From: Methylobacterium nodulans ORS 2060
Lineage (GTDB): Bacteria > Pseudomonadota > Alphaproteobacteria > Rhizobiales > Beijerinckiaceae
DNA length: 64,000 nucleotides
Direction: 5' to 3'
Assembly (NCBI RefSeq): GCF_000022085.1
Contig: NC_011894.1
Location: forward strand, 2,569,501 to 2,633,500
Part shown: one piece after another, positions 7,267 to 15,383 of the stretch
Position numbering within the stretch: position 1 is the stretch's first letter
Layout: the number at the start of each line of letters is the position of its first letter
Notes under the pieces: generated by a model
The model's input: the letters and a program-made list of their open reading frames with translations, nothing else
Database searches by the model: none
Told to the model about the DNA's origin: nothing
Translations under genes and position numbers: made by a program

Positions 7267-7965
7267 ATGACATCCGTGCCTAGGGTGCCAAAAAGGCGCC
7301 GGAGAGCAGCATCCAACGGGGATCGGGAATTGTTGCGAGAATGGATCGCTGGGCAATTGCGCGATCGACGGATCCCGCAGAAAGCCCTCTCGTCCGCGAT
7401 CGGCCTCAGCGAGGACGCGGTCAGTCGGATGCTGTCTGGCAAGCGCACGATCAAAGCCGACGAACTCAAGCGCATTTGCGCGTTCTTAGGTGTTAGCCCA
7501 CCATTGACAGCACAACTCCCCGCGCGCGATGTGTCTTACGTTAAGGTCGTGGGAGAGGTCGCGGCAGGCGCCTTTGTAGACATGCAGTATGTCGATTTCG
7601 TAGACTACGACATCCCCTACGTCGCTGATCCGCGTTGGCCTAAAGAAGCCATAACCGCGTACATAGTACGCGGGGAGAGCATTAACCGTCAGGCCCGTGA
7701 CGGGGATCACATCATCGTACTTGACGCAAATGCAGCGCCGCGCCCGTACCAGTTGGGCGACTGGGTTGTCGTTGAGCAGCGGTGCGGCGACCTCGTCGAG
7801 ACAACCGTAAAACAGGTGCGGGGCAGTGAGGGCGCATGGGAGTTGTGGCCTGACAGCAACGACGGCCGTTTTCAGCGACCACTCGTCGTTGCAGGTGACG
7901 GCGGAGACAACGTCCGCGTGATCGGCTTTGTCCTGGATTTCATCCGATCGGGGACCCGCTTCTGA
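7267..7965 (+). CDS. CI-like prophage repressor, HTH + S24 peptidase (232 aa)
   Basis: An N-terminal HTH (about residues 22-75; IPQKALSSAIGLSEDAVSRM) is followed by a LexA/CI-type S24 domain. The self-cleavage site would be Ala100-Gly101 in GEVAAGAF, the nucleophile Ser138 in RGESIN and the general base Lys182 in TTVKQV, 44 residues later as in lambda CI. All residues needed for RecA-stimulated autocleavage are present, so induction by DNA damage is expected. It is divergent from the Cro-like gene with shared operators. An in-frame extension upstream runs through those operators and is not part of the gene; the ATG at 7267 is chosen. Confidence 0.85.
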   Translation: MTSVPRVPKRRRRAASNGDRELLREWIAGQLRDRRIPQKALSSAIGLSEDAVSRMLSGKRTIKADELKRICAFLGVSPPLTAQLPARDVSYVKVVGEVAAGAFVDMQYVDFVDYDIPYVADPRWPKEAITAYIVRGESINRQARDGDHIIVLDANAAPRPYQLGDWVVVEQRCGDLVETTVKQVRGSEGAWELWPDSNDGRFQRPLVVAGDGGDNVRVIGFVLDFIRSGTRF

Positions 7966-7975
7966 GATAATCGAC

Positions 7976-8022
7976 AAAATCGCGATTTCCTTGTTGACCA
8001 AATCGCGAAAACCGCGATTATG
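7976..8022 (+). promoter_or_regulatory. Rightward promoter with three repressor sites
   Basis: AAATCGCGATTT (7977-7988) is a perfect palindrome; AAATCGCGAAA (8000-8010) and AACCGCGATTA (8010-8020) are degenerate copies. TTGACC (7994-7999) and ATTATG (8017-8022), 17 bases apart, make a plausible sigma-70 promoter whose spacer holds the latter two sites. The first gene of the right arm starts 27 bases later. Binding of the repressor here would silence the whole right arm. Confidence 0.62.
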
Positions 8023-8048
8023 GGGTCATCCACCACGGATGCCCCCAC

Positions 8049-8306
8049 ATGCTCACCCGCCCCCAACCCGACCCGTTCGCCTCTGCGCCGCCCCCGCGGG
8101 CGCCGCACTTCCCCACTGAGATCTTCCCTGCCTTCGAGCCGCCGCTGTTCCTGCGGGAGCCGCTCCCTGAAGATGAGCCTCAGCGCGAGCCCGCGGACCG
8201 CGATTGGCTCGCGACGGGCCTCGTCATCTTCGCGGCGGCGATCCTCATCGCGCTGGCCCTGAGCGGCGGCGCGCTGGTCAACGCGGTGCGTGGGGGTGTG
8301 CTGTGA
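8049..8306 (+). CDS. Small single-pass membrane protein (85 aa)
   Basis: A proline-rich N-terminal half is followed by one transmembrane helix (TGLVIFAAAILIALALSGG, about residues 57-75). First gene of the repressor-controlled right arm. Its stop overlaps the next start (TGATG). Position would suit an early superinfection-exclusion or host-envelope factor, but nothing in the sequence proves it. Confidence 0.55.
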   Translation: MLTRPQPDPFASAPPPRAPHFPTEIFPAFEPPLFLREPLPEDEPQREPADRDWLATGLVIFAAAILIALALSGGALVNAVRGGVL

Positions 8307-8554
8307 TGGCAACCCCGGCCTCCCGGCGCGACCCGCGCACCATCCGCTACGGCGAGCTGAAGGACTTCACGAGCGAGAAGGGCACCATCCGCGCGGTCAC
8401 CCGCGCCGAGGCCGCCGAGGTCCTGAAGACCCACATCCGCGGCCCGAAGTTCACGCCATCGCTCCGCAACGAGCCGTGCAACCCGGTACCCGGCGTCGAC
8501 TACCTCGGTACGCGCGCCGTCGTGCGGCAGATGAATCGGGGAGGCGCGCAATGA
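8306..8554 (+). CDS. Hypothetical prophage protein (82 aa)
   Basis: Basic soluble protein (RTIRYGELKDFTSEKGTIRA, VVRQMNRGG) with no recognised domain. TGATG overlap upstream and ATGA overlap downstream show translational coupling. Confidence 0.5.
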   Translation: MATPASRRDPRTIRYGELKDFTSEKGTIRAVTRAEAAEVLKTHIRGPKFTPSLRNEPCNPVPGVDYLGTRAVVRQMNRGGAQ

Positions 8555-8958
8555 GCCGCCGCGAGCCGCCCCGCACGTATCTCGCCCACTTCGTCGATGC
8601 CTCGGGCCGGAAGTGGATCGAGGAAACCACCGTCGAAAACGGCCTCACCGCGATCACGGCATTCCTTGCCGCCGACGAGCGCCAGGGCTCGACGCTGAAG
8701 GAGGTCTACGAGCTCGACATCACCGACCCGCTGACGCCGGTCGCCCGCAACGTCACTGCGATGGCGCTCGGCAAGGTCGTCGACCTGATCGATCACGACG
8801 ACGATCGCGATGCGCTGCCGGCGAGCCTGGAGGATGCGGCCCGGCGCCATGGCGTCACCGGGCCGGCCGAGAAGGCGCCGCGCGTGCCGGATGGGCTCGA
8901 TTTCATTGAGGTCGGCCGCCGCGAATACGTCTTCCAGGTGCACGGGCGGGGGCTGTGA
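8551..8958 (+). CDS. Hypothetical prophage protein (135 aa)
   Basis: Acidic soluble protein with a strand-rich start (YLAHFVDASGRKWIEETTVE) and an Asp-rich middle. No family recognised. ATGA coupling to the previous gene and overlap with the next one. Confidence 0.5.
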   Translation: MSRREPPRTYLAHFVDASGRKWIEETTVENGLTAITAFLAADERQGSTLKEVYELDITDPLTPVARNVTAMALGKVVDLIDHDDDRDALPASLEDAARRHGVTGPAEKAPRVPDGLDFIEVGRREYVFQVHGRGL

Positions 8959-9242
8959 TGATGTCGCCCGTCATCAGCCTCGTCACCGGCCGCCCGGTGG
9001 ATCCCGTCACTCTGCCGGCCTTCGCGGATTTCCGGGCCCAACAGCGCGCTACCCTCGCTGCCGAGCAAGCTGGTGCCCTTCTCGTCGTGGCGGACGACCT
9101 CCTGCGCATCAAGAGCCTGCTCGCCATCGCCGACCCAGTCACGAGTGCGCAGGTCGATGCTCTCCTGAGCCACGCCGGCGGCGTGATCATCGCGGAGCTG
9201 CGGGCCGCAGCCGCGGTGCAGGCGGGGAGGGTGCGTCCGTGA
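8958..9242 (+). CDS. Hypothetical prophage protein (94 aa)
   Basis: Helical Ala/Leu-rich protein without recognisable domain. The start is one of two adjacent ATGs (8958, 8961) overlapping the previous stop. Part of the tightly coupled right-arm operon. Confidence 0.45.
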   Translation: MMSPVISLVTGRPVDPVTLPAFADFRAQQRATLAAEQAGALLVVADDLLRIKSLLAIADPVTSAQVDALLSHAGGVIIAELRAAAAVQAGRVRP

Positions 9243-9553
9243 GCCCCGCCGAAGCCTCCCAGACCTTCCGCGCCTACCTCGACGCGCTCGGCTGCCCGGC
9301 CCCGTGGGCAGTCGTTGAGCGGTCCGGCCGCATGATCGTGGACGCCGAGGGCAAGCCCTGCGCTTCGGCGATGCCGGTCGCCTCGGTGGCCATCGTGCAT
9401 GAGCGGGCCGAGCTGATCTGCTCGGCGGTCAACGCGATGGCCGGTGTCCTGCCGGCGGGCGCCATGGCGCCGCTCGACCCGGCCCACCTCGACGCGCTGT
9501 CGGCCGAGACGGCGCATTTCCTCCGGCGCGTTGGCGCTGCGGCGGGGGAGTGA
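9239..9553 (+). CDS. Hypothetical prophage protein (104 aa)
   Basis: A GTG start overlaps the stop of the preceding gene (GTGA). The protein has a compact start (FRAYLDALGCPAPWAVVERS) and Ala-rich helices. No family recognised. Confidence 0.45.
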   Translation: MSPAEASQTFRAYLDALGCPAPWAVVERSGRMIVDAEGKPCASAMPVASVAIVHERAELICSAVNAMAGVLPAGAMAPLDPAHLDALSAETAHFLRRVGAAAGE

Positions 9554-9558
9554 CGGCG

Positions 9559-9786
9559 ATGAGTTACGAGCGCGACAAGCTTCTGGCTGGCGTCATTGAG
9601 ACGTCGTGGCGCGAGATGGACCGCTTCGCCGGCCGCGTCGCTCGCTACTTCAACGACCATCCGAACAAGGATGCGTCCGCCATGGCGTCATGCCTTGTCC
9701 GGGCCGCTGAGGACGAGCTGCACGAGGATTACGTCAAGAAGCAGCAGGCTGCCGAAGCGAAGCGTCTGGCGGAGTCTGCGTCATGA
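9559..9786 (+). CDS. Hypothetical prophage protein (75 aa)
   Basis: Helical, charged protein (DRFAGRVARYFNDH, DELHEDYVKKQQAAEAKR). A GTG at 9550 overlapping the previous stop is an alternative start that adds three residues. The stop overlaps the next ATG. Function unknown. Confidence 0.5.
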   Translation: MSYERDKLLAGVIETSWREMDRFAGRVARYFNDHPNKDASAMASCLVRAAEDELHEDYVKKQQAAEAKRLAESAS

Positions 9787-10859
9787 AGATGATGGACGGC
9801 ACCGACACGGCTGCCACCACTTTCGCAGACGGCATCTACTTCAGCCTGGACGAGGCGCTCTACCATGTCGACCCAGCGCTTGGCTCCTCCGACCTGAAGC
9901 GCCTCGCGGCCGAGCCGGCGGATTACTGGTTCGGCTCGGTGCTCAACCCGAACCGGCCGGCCGAGGACTCCACGCCTTCGCAGATCATCGGCAAGGCGGT
10001 GCACAAGCTGGTGCTGGAGGGCGAGCAATCGTTCTCGGCAGCCTTCGAGCGCGAGGCGACTGGCGACGATGTGCTCCGGACGGACGCAGATCTTGCCGAT
10101 TACCTGTTCCGTGAATGCGGTGCGGTGAAGATCCCCCGCAGCAAGTCCGGCAAGATCGAAATGCTTCAGGAGCTTTGCGCTCCTCCGCTTACCATGCCTC
10201 CGGTTCTGGATCTGATCCAGGCCGAGGCCGCCCGCGCCGGCCGCCAGATCCTCAAGGCCGACGACTTCGACCGGATTCGCGGGGCTGCCGAGAGCATCCT
10301 GGCCAATCCGCACCTCGCCGCCTCCTTCACCGGCGGCATGTCCGAGGTGTCGCTCTTCTGGACCGACGAGGTGGACGGCGAGCCGGTGCGCCGCAAGGCA
10401 CGGTTCGACTACCTGAAGCCGCGCGCGGTCATCGACCTCAAGAGCACGCGGCCGAGCCGCCCGACGTCGTTCAAGGCGAACTGCCTGCGCGCCATGGCCG
10501 AATACGGCTACCCGGTGCAGGCCGCCGCCTACCTGCAGGCCCGCGCGCAGCTGGCGCGGCTCGCGGGCGAGGGCCGGGTCTTCGGCGACCATGATCCGGC
10601 CTGGCTGGCCCGGGTCGCAGCAGCGCCGGCTTTCGCTTTCGTCTTCGTGTTCTGGAGCACGGGCGACGCGCCGCTGACGTGGGGCGTCGCGCTCTCGCCC
10701 GGCAACCAAGTGCTCGGCATCGCCGAGAAGACCATCGACCTCGCTCTCTGGAACTACGTCGCCGCTCGCCGGTCACACGGCCTCGACGCGCCGTGGGTCG
10801 AGCACGCCCCGCTCGAAGAGATCGAACTCTCCGACCTGCCCGTGTGGTTGTCCCGCTGA
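9783..10859 (+). CDS. RecE-like PD-(D/E)XK exonuclease, DUF3799 type (358 aa)
   Basis: The layout is that of phage exonucleases that pair with RecT. An N-terminal YHVDPALGSSDLKRLA block recognises the family; GKAVHKLVLEG supplies the first acidic helix; EVSLFW, then KARFDYL and IDLKST, form the PD-(D/E)XK metal site; a Tyr-rich helix YGYPVQAAAYLQ follows. It would resect double-strand ends 5' to 3' to give single strands for the annealing protein encoded immediately downstream. The start overlaps the previous stop by four bases. Confidence 0.85.
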   Translation: MKMMDGTDTAATTFADGIYFSLDEALYHVDPALGSSDLKRLAAEPADYWFGSVLNPNRPAEDSTPSQIIGKAVHKLVLEGEQSFSAAFEREATGDDVLRTDADLADYLFRECGAVKIPRSKSGKIEMLQELCAPPLTMPPVLDLIQAEAARAGRQILKADDFDRIRGAAESILANPHLAASFTGGMSEVSLFWTDEVDGEPVRRKARFDYLKPRAVIDLKSTRPSRPTSFKANCLRAMAEYGYPVQAAAYLQARAQLARLAGEGRVFGDHDPAWLARVAAAPAFAFVFVFWSTGDAPLTWGVALSPGNQVLGIAEKTIDLALWNYVAARRSHGLDAPWVEHAPLEEIELSDLPVWLSR

Positions 10860-10879
10860 ATCCCGACAGGAGAACTTCC

Positions 10880-11836
10880 ATGGCTGCATCCACGGCCGTC
10901 GCCGAGCGCAATCCGCCCGCCAATCCGCTCGTCCTGGTGCGCGAGCAGATCCAGAGCCGCGAGGCCGAGTTCGCCGCGGCGCTGCCCGCCCACATCCCGG
11001 TCGAGCGGTTCAAGCGGGTGCTTCTCACCGCGGTCCAGAACAATCCGGACCTCCTGAAGCTGGAGCGCCGCTCCTTCTTCAACGCCGCGATGCGGGCGGC
11101 TCAGGACGGCTTGCTGCCGGACGGGCGCGAAGGCGCGATCGTCGAGTTCAACGGGCGCGCACAGTGGATGCCGATGATCGCCGGCATCCGGAAGAAGGTG
11201 CGCAACTCGGGCGAGGTCTCGACCTGGGAGGCGAACGTCGTCTTCGAGAACGACGAGTTCGAGTACCAGCTCGGCGACGATCCGAAGATCATCCATCGGC
11301 CCGTCCTCGTGAACCGCGGCAAGCCGATCGCCGCCTACTCCATCGCGGTGCTCAAGAGCGGCGAGCGCTCCCGCGAGGTCATGACCGTCGAGGAAATCGA
11401 GAAGGTCCGGAAGGTCAGCCGGGCGCGGAACGGCGGCCCCTGGTCGCAGTGGTGGGAGGAGATGGCGCGCAAGACCGTCGCGCGCCGCCACAGCAAGGTG
11501 CTGCCGCTCTCGTCGGATCTCGATGACCTGATCCGGCGGGACGATGAGCTGTACGACTTCAGCCGCAAGCCGGGCCAAGACGGGCAGATCACGGGCCTGT
11601 TCCAGCCGGTTGCCAACCCGCTGTCCGACACGATCGAGCACCAGCCGGATCAGGCACCTGGCGCCGATGCACCGCTGGCGGACGACGAGGCCGAGAGGGG
11701 CGCCCAGGCCGCCGACGATGGTGAGGCCGGCGAGGAGCACGACCCGGCCTTGGGTGGCGCCGCAGACGATTTCCCGGGCAACGACGCCCTGAGCGACATG
11801 CGCACGGGCCGCCGCTCGTCCAGGCGGGAGGCCTGA
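10880..11836 (+). CDS. recT: RecT-family single-strand annealing protein (318 aa)
   Basis: Residues about 15-225 form a RecT domain: LLTAVQNNPDLL, AQDGLLPDGREGAIV, WMPMIAGIRKKVRNSG, PIAAYSIAVLKSGE and PWSQWWEEMARKTVARR are typical. The C-terminal 90 residues are acidic and low-complexity, as often seen in RecT proteins, and may bind SSB. ACAGGAGAA precedes the ATG. With the exonuclease upstream it forms a complete two-component recombination system for replication, circularisation or repair of phage DNA. Confidence 0.9.
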   Translation: MAASTAVAERNPPANPLVLVREQIQSREAEFAAALPAHIPVERFKRVLLTAVQNNPDLLKLERRSFFNAAMRAAQDGLLPDGREGAIVEFNGRAQWMPMIAGIRKKVRNSGEVSTWEANVVFENDEFEYQLGDDPKIIHRPVLVNRGKPIAAYSIAVLKSGERSREVMTVEEIEKVRKVSRARNGGPWSQWWEEMARKTVARRHSKVLPLSSDLDDLIRRDDELYDFSRKPGQDGQITGLFQPVANPLSDTIEHQPDQAPGADAPLADDEAERGAQAADDGEAGEEHDPALGGAADDFPGNDALSDMRTGRRSSRREA

Positions 11837-11839
11837 CCG

Positions 11840-12325
11840 ATGCGCGCCCTCCCCATCACGATCACGGCCGACGACTCGGGGCACTTCAACCTCGCTATCG
11901 GGAACGGCGAGAACACCCAGCACGCGACCGGCCTCGCGTGGGACGAGCTCCTCGGCATGGTGGGTGTGCTCACCCACCCCGAGATCCAGTCTGCGCCGTA
12001 CGGCATCAGCAAGGTCCGCGCGGTGGCCGCTCCGGAGCGGGGCGAGGTCGCTCCCGATGTGGTTCCGTGCGTCCCACGGCGCGAGGAGCCGCCGGCGCCG
12101 GACATGGCGGAGATCCGCCTGCCAGCCGAGACGGCTTACCAGATCGCGGCCGGCCTCGCCGACCTGCTCTGGTGGGCGAAGGGTTTCAACGCCGCGCGTC
12201 CGACCGATGCCACGACCACCGACGATCGCGCACCGTGCCTCGAGCGACTGCGTGAGGTGCGCAGCCTTCTCCTCGGTGCCGCCAATGCGGCGCGCGGGGT
12301 GAAGGACGCCGAGATCCTGTTCTGA
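11840..12325 (+). CDS. Hypothetical prophage protein (161 aa)
   Basis: Soluble protein, three bases after recT. The central part (WDELLGMVGVLTHPEIQSA) and the C-terminal helices look genuine, but I recognise no family. Possibly an accessory to recombination by position only. Confidence 0.5.
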   Translation: MRALPITITADDSGHFNLAIGNGENTQHATGLAWDELLGMVGVLTHPEIQSAPYGISKVRAVAAPERGEVAPDVVPCVPRREEPPAPDMAEIRLPAETAYQIAAGLADLLWWAKGFNAARPTDATTTDDRAPCLERLREVRSLLLGAANAARGVKDAEILF

Positions 12326-12335
12326 GGGCGCTGCG

Positions 12336-12782
12336 ATGCTCAGCACCACCGCGCCCCAGGCCGTCCGCCACAACATCCGCTCGCGCCGCGCCCATGCGGC
12401 GCGCGAGGCGGCGGAGCGGCCTGTCCTGCCGCTGCCGACGATCATCATCGTGAAGGCCTGCGGCTACGACACCGCGCTCGCCAACCCCGGCGCCGTGGTG
12501 CTGGACAAGGCTTATCGCTGCCTCCGGTGCGGCCGGCATCGCCTCGACCTCCGTCAGGTCGGCACGTTCGAGCTGCTCGCCTTCCTGTTCAGCGAGCGGG
12601 TCGGGCTCGCGGTGAGCCGCGCCGAGGCCATGGCTGCGGCCCGGCCCGGCAAGCCGATGAGCGACGCCCGGCAATCCCAGCTCGTGCGCCGCGCCAACGC
12701 GGTGCTCGCCCGTCTACACCTGCACATCGAGACCATCTGGGGCGGCTCCCTCCGCCTCGTCGCCATCCCGGGAGACGCCTGA
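12336..12782 (+). CDS. Hypothetical prophage protein with CxxC pair (148 aa)
   Basis: A basic N-terminus precedes a short KAYRCLRCGRHRLDLRQVGT segment with one CxxC, then a helical C-terminal half (AARPGKPMSDARQSQLVRRA) that resembles a winged-helix response-regulator output domain in outline. Possibly DNA-binding; not assignable with confidence. Confidence 0.45.
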   Translation: MLSTTAPQAVRHNIRSRRAHAAREAAERPVLPLPTIIIVKACGYDTALANPGAVVLDKAYRCLRCGRHRLDLRQVGTFELLAFLFSERVGLAVSRAEAMAAARPGKPMSDARQSQLVRRANAVLARLHLHIETIWGGSLRLVAIPGDA

Positions 12783-12784
12783 CC

Positions 12785-13201
12785 ATGCGCGCTGCTGATC
12801 TCCGCGAATTCGACTTTCCGAGCCTCGCCGACGCCGCCCGCAAGGAAGCGGATAAGCACAGTGCCGAGCTCGCGCAGGCGTTCGAGTGGCAATCGACACT
12901 CATCGGTAATTGGCCGGGCCAGCATCGAGACCTGAAGCGGATGCGCGCGCACGCCACGGCGCAACGGGACGACCTGCGCCGGCTCCAGGACTTTGCCGAG
13001 TTCTATGGGCTCTACGCCGACCGGCTGCAGCCGATCATCGAGGCGCTGGAGGCGGGCCAGGAGGTCGTGATCCAGCAGAGCCGGGCGACCGAACTGGTGC
13101 GGCCGCGCAGCGCACCGGTGCGGGCCCACTGGCCGGTGATGCGGCGGCCCGGGACGGTGATGGGGCCGGTCGTGGTCGCGATGGCGGCGGAGGTGCGGTG
13201 A
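12785..13201 (+). CDS. Hypothetical prophage protein (138 aa)
   Basis: Mostly helical (DLREFDFPSLADAARKEADK, YADRLQPIIEALEAGQEVVI). Starts three bases after the previous stop and its stop overlaps the next ATG. No family recognised. Confidence 0.48.
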   Translation: MRAADLREFDFPSLADAARKEADKHSAELAQAFEWQSTLIGNWPGQHRDLKRMRAHATAQRDDLRRLQDFAEFYGLYADRLQPIIEALEAGQEVVIQQSRATELVRPRSAPVRAHWPVMRRPGTVMGPVVVAMAAEVR

Positions 13202-13443
13202 TGCGCTACCGCTGGCCCCGCACTCTCCATGGCTGGAAGACGCTGTTCTGGCTCTCGCTCGGTCGGTGTCCGATCCATCACACGCGGCTCTCGATCGACA
13301 ACCCGCTCTACGACAACGGCCGGTCTGCCTACTGCTTTCGCTGCGAAGGGGTCGCGATCTGGCCGCAGCGCGCCCGTGAGGCGTTGCGGCAGAACACGCT
13401 CGCTGTCGAAGCGCGCGAGGCGCCTGCCGAGGAGGGCCGCTGA
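13201..13443 (+). CDS. Small zinc-ribbon-like protein (80 aa)
   Basis: GRCPIHHTRL and YCFRCEG supply Cys/His ligands (C-x2-H ... C-x2-C) for one zinc. Small proteins of this shape are frequent in phage early regions and often bind nucleic acid or protein. Stop-start overlap upstream by one base. Confidence 0.45.
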   Translation: MRYRWPRTLHGWKTLFWLSLGRCPIHHTRLSIDNPLYDNGRSAYCFRCEGVAIWPQRAREALRQNTLAVEAREAPAEEGR

Positions 13444-13444
13444 A

Positions 13445-13642
13445 ATGCGCTCCGACCTCGTCGACCTGACGGTGCGCCTGCACCACGAGACCGCGCGCGC
13501 CGTCCTCGTCTCGATGGACGGCGACCGCGAGAAGGCGGTCTGGATCCCGAAATCCGCCTGCGAGATCGAGCCGGACGCGGGCAAGGCCACCCACACCCTG
13601 ACGCTGCCCGAGCGGGTCGCAACCGAGAAGGGGCTTGTGTAG
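13445..13642 (+). CDS. Conserved phage protein (65 aa)
   Basis: The pattern LVDLTVRLHHETARAVLVS, then KAVWIPKSACEIEP, then a basic tail ending EKGLV is a small family that I know from many alphaproteobacterial prophages. It is strand-rich and of unknown role. Confidence 0.6.
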   Translation: MRSDLVDLTVRLHHETARAVLVSMDGDREKAVWIPKSACEIEPDAGKATHTLTLPERVATEKGLV

Positions 13643-13644
13643 CC

Positions 13645-14202
13645 ATGCCCCTTCTCTACGGCGGGGTGCCGGTCCCCTACACCGCATCGTGGAGCGCCGA
13701 GGAGGCGTTCCGCGTCGACCGCTGCGCCTACACGGGCCGGCCCGCGATCTGCCAGGCCGTCGCGCCCGGCGAGGGCAAGCCCCGGTTCGGCAAGCCGCAC
13801 AGCCAGCGGCAGCGCGAGGCCATCGCTCGGGACCTGTGCGACCTGTGCGGCCGGCCGCTGCGCAATCGCACGAAGGTGTCGCTGTCGCATGCTCGGCCCC
13901 GGATCGGCGCCGGCGGCCTCTGCATCATGCAGGTCGAGCCGTTGCTGCACCGGGAATGCGCCGCGGTCAGCCTGCAGCACTGCCCCTCGCTGAAGCGCGA
14001 CGTTCGCAACGGCGCCGTGGCGATCCGGCAGGTGCGCCGGCATCGGCCGCAGTTCGCGATCATCGATCCCGCCCACGTCGGTGAGTACGTGCCCGGCTAC
14101 GTCGCCCACCTGGACGAGCGGATCGTCGGGCACGGCAAGGTCGAACTGATCACGTGGACCGACCGGGATGAGGCGTGGCTGATGCGCGCTGCCGCGGAGT
14201 GA
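13645..14202 (+). CDS. Conserved alphaproteobacterial phage protein with zinc site (185 aa)
   Basis: The blocks PVPYTASWSAEE, AICQAVAPGEGKPRFGKPH, DLCDLCGRPL and QVEPLLHRECA recur, to my knowledge, in many Rhizobiales prophages between the recombination genes and integrase. CxxC plus a later HREC suggests a zinc-bound, HNH-like core, but a nuclease active site is not obvious. Function unknown. Confidence 0.6.
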   Translation: MPLLYGGVPVPYTASWSAEEAFRVDRCAYTGRPAICQAVAPGEGKPRFGKPHSQRQREAIARDLCDLCGRPLRNRTKVSLSHARPRIGAGGLCIMQVEPLLHRECAAVSLQHCPSLKRDVRNGAVAIRQVRRHRPQFAIIDPAHVGEYVPGYVAHLDERIVGHGKVELITWTDRDEAWLMRAAAE

Positions 14203-14246
14203 GAGCCATGCCGATCCGCCACTACAACTTACCAGATGTTCAACAT

Positions 14247-14498
14247 TTACTGAATTCGTGCTTCGGACACCTCATACATATTGTACAGTGTGACCATCAT
14301 AATCTGAATAAATTCGACAATCTCTGTCGAATTGTCGGGCAGAGGGTCCTCCATGTAGACATTGAAGCCAGGAAACTCCTCGCCGAGGCCGCTGGTTACA
14401 ATTTCAATACGTCGCACCAGATGGCCGTTAGGGAATTCGCGGATTCGGTTGAGAAGAATTGCCTCGACCTCACTGCGAGTTTTGACCTTGCAGTTCAT
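14247..14498 (-). CDS. Low-GC antisense moron gene (83 aa)
   Basis: This gene is on the opposite strand from the rest of the right arm and is markedly AT-richer than its neighbours. Its ATG at 14498 follows GGGGGTGAGCCC. The product is acidic and strand/helix mixed (VRRIEIVTSGLGEEFPGFNV, EIVEFIQIMMVTLYNMYEV). It resembles no family I know. Low GC and inverted orientation mark a recently acquired cargo gene expressed independently of the lytic operon. Confidence 0.6.
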   Translation of the reverse strand: MNCKVKTRSEVEAILLNRIREFPNGHLVRRIEIVTSGLGEEFPGFNVYMEDPLPDNSTEIVEFIQIMMVTLYNMYEVSEARIQ

Positions 14499-14665
14499 GG
14501 GCTCACCCCCAGCCTATGCCATGCGTCGGACTTGCAGCACGCGGTGTCGGCGAAGCTCGCACAGGTTGCGGTCTGCCGCCGGATTACCAGCAACGCTTTA
14601 GGCGGTTCCTCGGTTGCGAGGCGGCCGCGTCAGCTTCGCATCCTCCAGATCGCAGGGGTGGCTCC

Positions 14666-14935
14666 ATGACCTCCGCCGCCCTCGCCCTCACGCCCGGCAC
14701 GCGCGTTCGGATCATCGGTGGGCCCCTTTGGTCAACGTGGAAGCGGCCGCTCATCGGCATCACCGGACGAATCGAGGAGCCGCCCGCGGTCCTCCTCAGC
14801 CATCCTGTCCACGGAACGCTTGCGGTCTCTCCCGGCCTTCTGTGGTTCCGTCCGGATCCGGACCGCGAAACTGCAGTCGTCGGCTGCACTTTCGTGCGCG
14901 CTGAGGAGCTTGAGGTCATCGAGGTGCCGGCATGA
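14666..14935 (+). CDS. Hypothetical prophage protein, KOW/SH3-like strands (89 aa)
   Basis: The start TPGTRVRIIGGPLWSTWKRP and the following GITGRIEE segment look like a small beta-barrel (KOW/SH3-like) domain. The ATG follows GGGGTGGCTCC. The stop overlaps the next ATG (14932). No function assigned. Confidence 0.45.
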   Translation: MTSAALALTPGTRVRIIGGPLWSTWKRPLIGITGRIEEPPAVLLSHPVHGTLAVSPGLLWFRPDPDRETAVVGCTFVRAEELEVIEVPA

Positions 14936-15041
14936 CCTCCGCCCGCCTCACCGACCCGTTCGCAGAGGGCGCAAGCCGACCAGCGACGTGCCGCTCGATG
15001 CCGTCTTTCCGGACAGCTCAATCCAATTGCTGCTGGTGTGA
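14932..15041 (+). pseudogene. Frameshifted small prophage ORF
   Basis: An ATGA-coupled start gives MTSARLTDPFAEG; from about 14970 the natural continuation, RKPTSDVPLDAVFPDSSIQL, lies in the next frame and stops at 15041. One inserted base in the GGGCGC run would explain it. The following low-GC moron overlaps the 3' end. I read it as a broken gene beside an insertion. Confidence 0.32.
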
Positions 15042-15383
15042 GGTGGCGATGCCGGCCTCATTTCTCACCCACATCAAGGCCAGTGACCACGCTTTTCTCA
15101 AGCGGATACCAAAGAACGCTCGGCGTTTTGTCAATTGCAGCGTGTTAGTTTCAGTTGATGCGCTGCGCGTAATCTGCCTTTCATCTACAGCCAACCACAG
15201 ATCTATAGGCGCGCAGGCTCCATCAAAGCTGATAAAGAAATGTTCGAATTTTCTCTGCGGCTCTCCTTCTGAATGTATGAGTGGAATATTCTTCTCAGAG
15301 GCAGTAACCCGACCGAAGAACGTAACACCGTTCATGATCAGAATTGCGCATGAGGCTTCGTCGTCGCGACCCATCATGGTCAT
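15018..15383 (-). CDS. Second low-GC antisense moron gene (121 aa)
   Basis: Like the gene at 14247-14498, this one is inverted relative to the operon and AT-rich. The product starts MTMMGRDDEASCAILIMNG and contains GVTFFGRVTASEK and FEHFFISFDGAC, suggesting a small beta-rich protein. The ATG at 15383 follows a GGGGGG-type ribosome site; an upstream ATG at 15437 is the alternative. No family recognised. It is followed on the plus strand by an orphan coding-like tail (15450-15559) that may be the far side of the interrupted host gene. Confidence 0.55.
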   Translation of the reverse strand: MTMMGRDDEASCAILIMNGVTFFGRVTASEKNIPLIHSEGEPQRKFEHFFISFDGACAPIDLWLAVDERQITRSASTETNTLQLTKRRAFFGIRLRKAWSLALMWVRNEAGIATSHQQQLD

